DNA of 64,000 nt from assembly GCA_900473795.1 (NCBI GenBank), contig UCMT01000013.1, positions 62,001 through 126,000 on the forward strand. Direction: 5' to 3'. The notes below the pieces were generated by a model. That model saw nothing but the letters and a program-made list of their open reading frames with translations, was not told the DNA's origin and ran no database searches. Positions within the stretch are counted from its first letter, which is position 1; each line of letters begins with the position of its first letter. The position numbers were made by a program, and so were the translations under genes. Source of the stretch: Hyphomicrobiales bacterium. GTDB lineage: Bacteria > Pseudomonadota > Alphaproteobacteria > Rhizobiales > Rhizobiaceae. This document shows, in pieces, positions 54,688 through 62,800 of this stretch.

Positions 54688-55239
54688 ATGTTTTCGCGCC
54701 CTTCTTTGATCGCTCGCGGCTTTGCCGCAGCCTCGCTTGCAGCCCTCACCTGCGCGGCCTCTCCGGCATTCTCGGGCGGCAACGACAAGGCGTTTTTCGA
54801 GCAGGTTTCCGGCCAGTGGAAAGGCCCGGGCGAGATCGTTGCCGGCAAGTACAAGGGCACGAAATTCACCTGCGACCTGACCGGTGAAGCAAACGGAAGC
54901 TCCGTCGGCATCAAGCTCGACGGCTTCTGCCGCGTCGGCGTCTTCAAGCAGCCGATGTCCGCCGTCATCACCCAGTCCGGCAAGACCTATAACGGCAAAT
55001 TCCTCGACGGCGCCAACGGCAAGGGCCTTGATATCGTCTCCGGCAATGTCGGCAAGGACAAGGTCGTCGTCGGCATCAACCGCAAGAAGCTCAACGGCGC
55101 GATGATCGCCCGCCTGCAGGGCGACTCGACGCTCAACATCACCATTTCGGTGAAGGTCGAGGACACCATGGTGCCGGTGATCGGCGTCAGCCTCAACCGC
55201 CAGCTCGACACCGTCGCCGTCGGCTCGATCAAGAAATAA
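54688..55239 (+). CDS. Secreted protein of unknown function
   Basis: 183 residues with a signal peptide (residues 1-29, SLAALTCAASPAFSGG). The mature part is beta-rich (SGQWKGPGEIVAGKYKGTKF; FTCDLTGEANGSSVGIKLDG; LNITISVKVEDTMVPVIGVS) and has two cysteines (FTCDL, GFCRV) fit for a disulfide; a lipocalin-like barrel is possible. No family assigned. Confidence 0.78.
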   Translation: MFSRPSLIARGFAAASLAALTCAASPAFSGGNDKAFFEQVSGQWKGPGEIVAGKYKGTKFTCDLTGEANGSSVGIKLDGFCRVGVFKQPMSAVITQSGKTYNGKFLDGANGKGLDIVSGNVGKDKVVVGINRKKLNGAMIARLQGDSTLNITISVKVEDTMVPVIGVSLNRQLDTVAVGSIKK

Positions 55240-55263
55240 CGGGTGTTTTCGCAGCGTTTCCAG

Positions 55264-55287
55264 AGAGCCGGCTCGTCCGGCTCTTTT
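55264..55287 (+). terminator. Rho-independent terminator after the secreted-protein gene
   Basis: AGAGCCGG / CCGGCTCT, 8-bp stem, CTCGT loop, T4. Separates the + gene from folK on the opposite strand. Confidence 0.8.
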
Positions 55288-55292
55288 GCGTT

Positions 55293-55820
55293 TCAAACGG
55301 CCGATTGCGGCGCGCGCTGCCGCCACCAGTCATCGCGCGGATCGGCCACTTCGATGCCCGCGACATCGGCGCTCTTGAGCCATTCGGCCACCGATTTGCC
55401 GGCTACGATGAGATCCGGGGCGAAATCAGCGAGCGGCTTCAGCACGAATCCGCGTTCCGTCATGCGCGGATGCGGTATTTCCAGCGTCCGGGACTGTTGG
55501 CTCAGGCTGTCATAGGTCAGCACGTCGATGTCGATCGTGCGCGGCCCCCAGCGCTCCAGCCGCTCCCGTTTCATCTGACGCTCAATCGACAGGCAGGCAT
55601 CGAGCAGTTCGTCGGGCAAGAGCGAGGTCTCGACCGCGGCGCAGGCATTGAAAAACCAGGCCTGATCCGTCTTGCCCCAGGGCGGTGTCCGGTAGAGTTT
55701 CGACACATGCGTCACCGCGCAGTCCGGCCGCGTGTCGAGAAGCACAAGCGCGCGCGCCATCAAAGCAGCGGGATCACCGATATTGCCGCCGAGGCCGAGC
55801 GTCGCCAGATGAGTCGGCAT
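55293..55820 (-). CDS. folK: 2-amino-4-hydroxy-6-hydroxymethyldihydropteridine pyrophosphokinase
   Basis: 175 residues: LGLGGNIGDPAALMARAL, FFNACAAVETSLLP, ERWGPRTIDIDVLTYDSL, EIPHPRMTERGFVLKPLADFAP. It pyrophosphorylates the pterin for folate synthesis. The ATG at 55820 lies 1 base after the folB stop; a TTG at 55829 is also in frame. Confidence 0.95.
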   Translation of the reverse strand: MPTHLATLGLGGNIGDPAALMARALVLLDTRPDCAVTHVSKLYRTPPWGKTDQAWFFNACAAVETSLLPDELLDACLSIERQMKRERLERWGPRTIDIDVLTYDSLSQQSRTLEIPHPRMTERGFVLKPLADFAPDLIVAGKSVAEWLKSADVAGIEVADPRDDWWRQRAPQSAV

Positions 55821-55821
55821 C

Positions 55822-56190
55822 TCAGGCAAAATGCTCGACCGTCACTTCGACATAGTCGAGAACACCGGGAACCGGCGCGTTCGGCTTGCGGATCGATATT
55901 TTCGCGCGGCGAATCTGCGGAAAGACCGAACAGAGCGTGGTGGCAACCTCGAGCGCCAGCGCCTCGATCAGATAACGCCGGCGACCGGTGATGATCTTCT
56001 CGATCTCGGTGAAGGCAACACCGTAATGCACTGTATCGTCGATGGAATCCTCGACCAGCGCGGTTCCCTGCTCGACATCCAGCTCGGCATCGACGAAGAA
56101 GCGCTGCCCCAGAAATTCCTCTTCGTCGTGAACGCCATGGCGGGCAAAGAAGGCGCAATTCTTGAGGGTGATCGTGTAGATCGCTGTCAT
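55822..56190 (-). CDS. folB: Dihydroneopterin aldolase
   Basis: 122 residues: ITLKNCAFFARHGVHDEEEF, GQRFFVDAELDV, VHYGVAFTEIEKIITG, LIEALALEVATTLCSVFP and a C-terminal KPNAPVPG. It cleaves dihydroneopterin to the folate precursor. Its ATG overlaps the folP stop (ATGA). Confidence 0.95.
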   Translation of the reverse strand: MTAIYTITLKNCAFFARHGVHDEEEFLGQRFFVDAELDVEQGTALVEDSIDDTVHYGVAFTEIEKIITGRRRYLIEALALEVATTLCSVFPQIRRAKISIRKPNAPVPGVLDYVEVTVEHFA

Positions 56191-57077
56191 GGCTGATTTT
56201 CCGTCCCGTGTTTTTCCTGCGCCCGTCTTTTTGTCGCCAGCATAGCATCCGCCACCAGAAGCGCATCCCTGTTGATTGCGACATCATGTACCCGGAAAAC
56301 CGCAGCGCCCGCCATTCTCAGCAATGCGGTCGTGGCCGCCGTGCCGACATCCCGCTCTGGCGCTTCGCGGCCGGTGATGGCGCCGATGAAGCGCTTGCGC
56401 GACGTACCGGCCAGAAGCGGCAATCCGAAACCTCGCAGTTCACTGAAACGCGTCATCAGTTCGACGTTCTCATCGGTATCCTTGGCAAAACCGAAGCCGG
56501 GATCGAGAACGATCCGGTCACGCGCAACGCCGGCGGCAGCGGCGATTTCCAGGGAACGCTCGAGAAAATGATACTGATCGCGCACGACATCTGTGAGTTT
56601 TTCGCGGTCGCGGCCGGTATGCATGATGCAAAGCCCTGCCCCGGTCGCCGCCGCCACATTCGCAAGATCGGGCTCGCGCTGCAGGCCGTGGACGTCATTG
56701 ATGATATGCGCACCGGCGGCAACAGCCAGCTGCGCGGTCTCGGCCCTGTAGGTATCGATGGAGAGGATCGCATCCGTCCGCTCGGCAAGCGCCGCAATGA
56801 CCGGCAGCACCCGTGCCTGCTCTTCCTCCGCCGTGACCGGGGCAGCACCGGGCCGTGTCGACTCGCCGCCGATATCGAGGATTGCGGCACCCTGATCGAG
56901 GCAGCGCAGGGCCTGCGACACTGCGGCTTCCGTATCGTCATAGGCGCCACCGTCCGAAAACGAATCCGGCGTCACATTGATGATCGCCATCAGCAGCCCG
57001 GTCGGCCCAAGCGCGAGTTTTCGGCCATGGGCCAGTTTCCATTCGAAGGGATCGAAAGGATCGAAAGCGTCGTCCAT
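56187..57077 (-). CDS. folP: Dihydropteroate synthase
   Basis: 296 residues: LMAIINVTPDSFSDGGAYDD, ILDIGGESTRPGAAPV, IIND VHG region, DPGFGFAKD, and the end LLAGTSRKRFIG. It condenses p-aminobenzoate with the pterin pyrophosphate and is the sulfonamide target. First gene of the folP-folB-folK group. Confidence 0.96.
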   Translation of the reverse strand: MDDAFDPFDPFEWKLAHGRKLALGPTGLLMAIINVTPDSFSDGGAYDDTEAAVSQALRCLDQGAAILDIGGESTRPGAAPVTAEEEQARVLPVIAALAERTDAILSIDTYRAETAQLAVAAGAHIINDVHGLQREPDLANVAAATGAGLCIMHTGRDREKLTDVVRDQYHFLERSLEIAAAAGVARDRIVLDPGFGFAKDTDENVELMTRFSELRGFGLPLLAGTSRKRFIGAITGREAPERDVGTAATTALLRMAGAAVFRVHDVAINRDALLVADAMLATKRRAQEKHGTENQP

Positions 57078-57275
57078 GATGGTTTCACTCCCTCCTCACC
57101 ATCCGCAGACACAACTTTGACCACAAATGGAGGCCAATGTGCCACACCTTGCGGCAAAGGCTCGGATTATTCTCTTGTTTTCCGCTTTGTCCGAGATGCC
57201 GGTTATTTGCTGTTGCGCTGCGGCTGGCTATGCCCCAAGCTCTAGAGAAGTTCAACTGCCGAGACCTGTAAACCT

Positions 57276-57905
57276 ATGACGACTGGCCGCATTTCCTTCG
57301 CCGCGTTTCTGATTTTGAGTATCGTCGCGGGCCATTCCTCGTCAGCATACGGCGACACGGTGGTAAGCAAGAGCATCACCTATTTCTCAGTAGGGGGCCG
57401 CACGGCCGAAGAACTGGACAAGGCGCTTTCCGAGCGCGGTCCGATGATGAATTCGACCGGCGCGCGGCATCCCGGCGCCACCAAGATCAAGTTCGGCGGC
57501 ACGGTAACCTATGTCAAACACGGCAATCGCTGCGCCGTCGGCAGCGCCAAGGTAACGCTCAGCACCAAGCTCATCCTGCCACGCTGGAAAAACCGCAGAA
57601 CCGCAAACCGGGATCTGGCGCTCGTCTGGGACACGTTGGCAAGCGATATCAAGCGCCATGAGGAGCGTCACGCCGAGATCGCCCGCAACCATGCCCGCAA
57701 ACTGGAGAAGGATTTCCTGGCCCTGAAACCCGAAGCGGATTGCGAGCGGATGCAGGCGCGTGTCGCCCGGTTGAGCGAGACGGCGATCCAGCAACACGAC
57801 CGCGATCAGGCCCGCTTCGACCGGACGGAGGCCACCAATTTCGACCGCCGCATGATCCGGCTGCTGCAGTACCGACTCGACGGGATGACGAAGGTCAAGC
57901 GGTAA
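57276..57905 (+). CDS. DUF922 secreted putative zinc protease
   Basis: 209 residues with a signal peptide (about residues 1-26). The DUF922 core includes VSKSITYFSVGGRTAEELDK, GGTVTYVKHGNRCAVG and IKRHEERHAEIARNHARKL, in which HEERH is an HExxH-like metal site. A charged helical C-terminus follows. Predicted periplasmic metallopeptidase-like protein; activity unproven. Downstream lies a 420-base region with a candidate small RNA. Confidence 0.85.
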   Translation: MTTGRISFAAFLILSIVAGHSSSAYGDTVVSKSITYFSVGGRTAEELDKALSERGPMMNSTGARHPGATKIKFGGTVTYVKHGNRCAVGSAKVTLSTKLILPRWKNRRTANRDLALVWDTLASDIKRHEERHAEIARNHARKLEKDFLALKPEADCERMQARVARLSETAIQQHDRDQARFDRTEATNFDRRMIRLLQYRLDGMTKVKR

Positions 57906-58038
57906 ATCGTCCGCAAGACTAGAAAAACGAGTGAAATGCGAATCACCCGACATATGCAAAACTTGCACGTCAACAGCATATCACTGGTGACTTTTCACCA
58001 TACAACAGCGCTGAAAGTTAAGGTATAGTCTAAGCATT

Positions 58039-58072
58039 GAATGAAGAGCAGGAAAACAAAATCTCTTCATTC
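58039..58072. repeat. Inverted repeat with tandem 12-base direct repeat downstream
   Basis: GAATGAAGAG / CTCTTCATTC, 10-bp perfect stem with a 14-base loop. CCTGTCCCGGAT follows at once (58073-58084) and again at 58146-58157. A further dyad TGGTGA-CTTT-TCACCA lies at 57985-58000. No T-run, so not a terminator. Possibly regulatory sites for the small RNA that follows. Confidence 0.45.
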
Positions 58073-58165
58073 CCTGTCCCGGATCTAGTCAATCTGCATC
58101 CACGCAGACGCCTTGAACCGGAAGTATTGTTTCGCGCTTGACTGTCCTGTCCCGGATTGATGTTC

Positions 58166-58296
58166 GACCGGCTCGGTGCATGGCGCATGTGGCGTTCTCC
58201 TGGCGTGTCCTAAAGCAGCAGATGTTCCCCTCCCTCATCTGTATGCGATGCGCCCTCCTAGCCCCGCTCGTCGATTGCGACCAGTGGGGCTTTTTC
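58166..58296 (+). ncRNA. Candidate trans-acting small RNA with anti-Shine-Dalgarno motifs
   Basis: No protein gene fits here. The + strand folds into a clear plan: GGCGCAT (58182-58188) pairs with ATGCGCC (58248-58254) as a closing stem; inside, CAGATG (58219-58224) pairs with CATCTG (58236-58241) and presents CCCCTCCC in its loop. A single-stranded CCTCCT (58254-58259) follows, then a terminator AGCCCC / GGGGCT with inner GTCG / CGAC and T5. Exposed CUCC motifs are the mark of rhizobial small RNAs (alpha-r families such as AbcR) that mask ribosome-binding sites. A TTGACT (58138) is a possible -35; the -10 is weak. The 5' end is approximate. Confidence 0.5.
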
Positions 58297-58325
58297 TTGG
58301 CTGGACTGAAACGGTTGCGCGAAGG

Positions 58326-58646
58326 TCAGGCCTGGCGCTCGGGAACGTGAACCACGAGCCCATCCAGGCCGTCGCTCATCTTGATCTGACAGGAGAGCCG
58401 CGAGGTGGGTTTCACATCATAGGCGAAATCGAGCATGTCCTCTTCCATCGCCTCGGGAGCACCGACCGTCGCCGACCATTCTTCGTCCACATAGACATGA
58501 CAGGTCGCGCAGGCACAGGCGCCGCCGCATTCGGCCTCGATGCCGGGAACCGAATTGCGCACAGCATTTTCCATGACGGTCGAACCATTTTGAACGTCAA
58601 AGTCATACTGCGTGCCGTCGAAGGCGATGATGGTCAGTTTGGGCAT
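58326..58646 (-). CDS. [2Fe-2S] ferredoxin
   Basis: 106 residues, adrenodoxin/FdxB-like: [16 protein letters not shown], the cluster motif CGGACACATC (C-x5-C-x2-C), and the fourth ligand in RLSCQIKM. Soluble electron carrier, perhaps for a cytochrome P450 or iron-sulfur assembly; no partner is adjacent. Start ATG at 58646. Confidence 0.93.
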   Translation of the reverse strand: MPKLTIIAFDGTQYDFDVQNGSTVMENAVRNSVPGIEAECGGACACATCHVYVDEEWSATVGAPEAMEEDMLDFAYDVKPTSRLSCQIKMSDGLDGLVVHVPERQA

Positions 58647-58848
58647 TTGGTTTTCCGGATGCTTGGCGTTGTATCGGTATACCGCAGGAACAATCACGCC
58701 GCCCCTCATAGCAGAGGCGGCGGCGGAATGCGGCAAATTCATCCGATTTCTTCCAACAATTCGCAACGCCAGTCAACACGAAGGGACTTGGCATCCGGCC
58801 TCTTCCCGCGACCCTTCGTCGCTGCGAGGTTTCCGGGAAAGCCTGCCC

Positions 58849-59217
58849 CTAGCGGCAGAGCTTCAGGATGAACAGTTCGGCCTCGATCACGGCGGCGCTC
58901 AACGCTGCAAGATGGTCGGCCTGCTCCGGCTCAGCCTCGACAGCGCCGGCTGCCTCGGCAACACCGAAGGCACCGACGGCAAGGGCGGCACCCTTGAGGC
59001 GGTGCGCAGTCGCCCCGGACATGTCGGTACTGGCGCACGACAATTCCTTCATCAGCTGCCGCGCCTGTCGCGCAAACATCTGCAGCACTTCAATTTCCAG
59101 GAGCTTGTCGCCCATTGTCTGCGTCGCAAGGTGAACCAGATCGATCGGCCGCGCCTTGGAGGGACATGCCCCACCGAGATTGTCGGGTGCTTCGAACGCG
59201 ATCTTGAGTGCCGCCAT
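58849..59217 (-). CDS. Hpt-domain phosphotransfer protein
   Basis: 122 residues, a single histidine-phosphotransfer four-helix bundle: KLLEIEVLQMFARQARQLMK and the phosphohistidine motif ATAHRLKGAALAVGA. It should relay phosphate between a hybrid kinase and a response regulator. Its kinase and regulator are unknown; CckA uses ChpT, not this type, in known species. It is divergent from the large growth-pole gene. Confidence 0.85.
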   Translation of the reverse strand: MAALKIAFEAPDNLGGACPSKARPIDLVHLATQTMGDKLLEIEVLQMFARQARQLMKELSCASTDMSGATAHRLKGAALAVGAFGVAEAAGAVEAEPEQADHLAALSAAVIEAELFILKLCR

Positions 59218-59881
59218 GTGCCAATATCCTTATTCTGTTTTTTTCTGACGCAACCGGCCCGTCACCGGTGACATCGTGTTTTTCAATTCTGCCTGCCCGC
59301 GACACCGGATTTGCCTCCGGCTTGTCTGGAAGTGCTTGACCCGTCACGCTATTATGAGGCTCGAAGGTGGTGCGGGCGTTACCTTCCCGATGCCCTGTCC
59401 GGCTGTGATTTCGCTCGTCTCAGGAGACCATTAGGCCGGATCGGCGCTGCTATCTGATTAAAACGCGGCGCAATAAGGGCAGGTTTTTCGCGGCATGGTT
59501 AACGGCCATTAAACCGCCTGATTACAAGGGTTTCTGCGGGAAATAGGTCCACTTTTCATTAAGAACTTGTTAGGATTTTAACGAATGCCGGGGGCGTTTA
59601 ATTGTAAGACACCGGTGAATGTGTCACTACGGTACGTTGAGGGATATGTTTATGCCTTAAGGTGCAGACAGTCCTGACGGAAAACCGCATCGAATGAAGC
59701 ACCTACGGGGCTGATGTGCTGTTCCGTCGGTGCGTGGTTGAAATGGGTGCATGTCGGGTTCTGCGCAAATGTGATGCGCGTATCCTGCCGTCACCGTCCG
59801 AGTATCGGAGGTGCTCCCAATGCAGGCGGTGTTGCAAAGGGTCCTTCCGAAAGGGACAGTTTAGTAACGAGGCGTATCCGC
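59218..59881. promoter_or_regulatory. Long divergent regulatory region with CtrA-like site
   Basis: 664 bases without a supported gene. TTAA-GAACTTG-TTAG (59559-59573) matches the CtrA consensus TTAA-N7-TTAAC except near its end, and TTAA-N6-TTAA lies at 59499-59512, one base short of ideal spacing. The stretch 59490-59600 is AT-rich. No other feature seen. Confidence 0.4.
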
Positions 59882-62800
59882 ATGGCGACAAATAAAAGCA
59901 ACGAGTCGATCGACGACAAGGCATTTCAGGCGTTGGAAGACGCTTTGAAAATCGACTTTGACGAGCTTAAGTCTGCCCTCAACGAAAAGACGTCCTTGGA
60001 TGATCCGGAGGGAAAAGTGTCTGAAGCAGTGAGCCAGGCACCGGCAGCCAGCCAGGCAAAGACGACAAAATCCAAGGATGAGGCAGCCCGCTCGGCACGC
60101 ACGACGGAAACGCCAAGAAGCCTCTCTCCTGAACCCGCCCCCAAGGCCCCCTCCTTCGCGCCCGCCAACGATGATGGCCGCAGAACGCCCGCCGCCATCC
60201 TGCGCTCGCTGGACGTCCGCTCCGGCCGCTCGGCGATGCGGATCGCCGCCGCCGTCTCCGCGCTCTGGACGATTGGTGGCCTTGGTGTCGCCAACCTGCT
60301 CTATGGTCCGGAAATCTGGCAGATCCGCTCGCTTGCCGACCTGTCGGCGATGCCGGGCGCCATCGGCGCGGCGATCTTCATCATCCTGCCGGTGATGCTG
60401 TTCTTCTCCTTCGCCATCATGATTTCGCGCGCCCAGGAACTGCGCAGCGCCGCCCGGTCGATGGCCGAGGTCGCCCTGCGCCTGGCCGAGCCGGAAACGG
60501 CGGCTTCCGAGCGCATCATGACGGTTGGCCAGGCCGTTCGCCGCGAAGTCTCGGCGATGAACGAAGGCATCGAGCGCACGATCGCGCGTGCCACCGAACT
60601 CGAAACGCTGGTGCATTCCGAGGTCAACGCGCTCGAGCGCAGCTATAGTGACAACGAGCTGAGGGTGCGCACCCTGGTCCAGGAACTCGGACTGGAGCGG
60701 GAAGCCATTGTCGGCCATGCCGAGCGCATCCGCTCGTCGATCGCCGGTGCCCATACGCAGTTGAAGGACGAGCTTGCAACCGCAGGCGATGATATTTCCA
60801 GCCGGATTGCGACCTCGGGCGAAGCCTTCGCCTCGATGATCGAAACCCGCGCCGCGGCCCTGATGGAGCGCTCGAACAGCGCAACGCAGACGATCGGGGC
60901 GATGCTCTCGACCCGCACCGATGCCTTGCTCTCAAGCCTCACCACCGCCGGCGTGTCGCTCAGCAACGAGTTCGACACCCGCCTGGAAAATCTCAGCCAG
61001 ACGCTGGCCAAGCGCGGCCAGCAACTGCTTGGTCAGTTCGAAACACGCGCCTCGACGCTCGACGCCAATACCGAGAAGCTGAATGCCGCGCTGAACGAGC
61101 GCGCCCGCCAGCTCAACGAGACGCTGATTGCCCGCACACGCGATCTGAACGAAAGCCTCAATGTCGGCCAGCAGGCCATCACCGGCGGTCTCGACGATAT
61201 TCTCAACACGCTGAACGCAACGCTGGATGAAAAGGGCGCGAGCTTCCGTCAGAGTCTGAAGAGCAGTTCAGACGACATGATCATGGATCTCGACCTGCGC
61301 TCGGGCTTCTTCGAGGAGAAGCTGCAAACGACGGTCGGACAGCTGGCGACGGCCTTCGATTCCCGCTTCCACGAATTCGCGACCGCCTTCGACAAGCGCG
61401 CCGGCATGCTCGATTCCAAGCTGATGGAAAGCCTCGCGCGCATCAACCAGTCGGTGAGCGGCGGCGCCGAATCGATCGGCAGCATGCTGGACGGCGGCAT
61501 CGAGCGCTTCGAGTCCGCCCTGTCCGAGCAATCCCTGACGCTCGCCACCACGCTCGGCACGACACAGGACTTCATCGAGCACACGATCAGCGGCAAGACC
61601 GCCGAGCTCAGCGATGCGATCGGCAATGCGCACACCCGCATCGACGGCGTTCTGTCAGAACGTTCCAGCACGCTGATGAGCGCACTCACTGCGGCACAGG
61701 ACCGGATCGAATCCGGCTTTGCGCAGCGCGCCGGTTCGCTCGAAACTGCTCTTACGGAAAGCCAGCAGCTGCTCGCCGAAACGCTTGACGCCCGCACGAG
61801 TGCGATCACGACCAGCAACCAGCAGCTTGCGGACAACATCGTTACGCAAACCAGCGGCCTCATCGACGGGCTGCAGGCCATCCATGGCCGTATCGAAGAC
61901 ACGCTGACCAACCGCGCCGACGAAATCACCACGGCAATTGCCGCGAGCCAACTGCGCCTCGACGACACGCTTTCGGAGCGCGCGGTCGAACTTTCGAGCC
62001 TGCTTGCTGCAAGCTCGGAATCCATCGACAGCGCCTTCGAGGGCACGGCGGAACGCATCGATACGATCCTGTCGCAGCGCACCGGCGCGCTCGCAAACGT
62101 GCTGAATTCGTCAACGGCAGCGATCGACAACGCCTTTGACGGCACGGCGGAACGCATCGACGCCATCCTGTCGCAGCGTACCGGCGCTCTCGAAAACGTG
62201 CTCACCTCGTCGACGACCGCAATCGACGGTGCCTTCGACGGCACGGCGGAACGCATCGACGCGATCCTGGCACAGCGCACGGGCTCGCTGGCCAACGTTC
62301 TCACTTCGTCCGCAGGCGCGATCGAAAGCGCAATCGGCGGCACCACGGAACGGCTGGAAACGCTGTTGTCCGAACAAAGCCGCACGCTCGGCGACACGCT
62401 TGCCAGCCAGACGGCGACGCTCGACACCATTCTCTCCGAGCGCTCGGCGGAGATCACCGGCACCTTGTCCGCTCGCGCAAACGAAATGGTCGATACGCTG
62501 AGCAGCCGCACGGAAGAAATCGCCGATGGCCTCTCCTATCGCGCCAGCGCGATCGCGGAAACCATGGCCGACCGGGTCAGCGATATCGAGCAGCAGCTTT
62601 CGGGTCGCGTTGGAGCGATCGCCGAAAACCTCAGCGGCCGCGTCAGCGAGATCGCCGGCACGATGACCAGCACATCGGCCGAGATCGCCACTGCCCTTTC
62701 CAGCCATGCCTCGGAGCTGGCCATGTCGATGGCAGACAAGGCGTCCGATATCGAACAGACGCTCTCCGGCCGCGCTGGCCAGCTGGCGACATCGCTTGCT

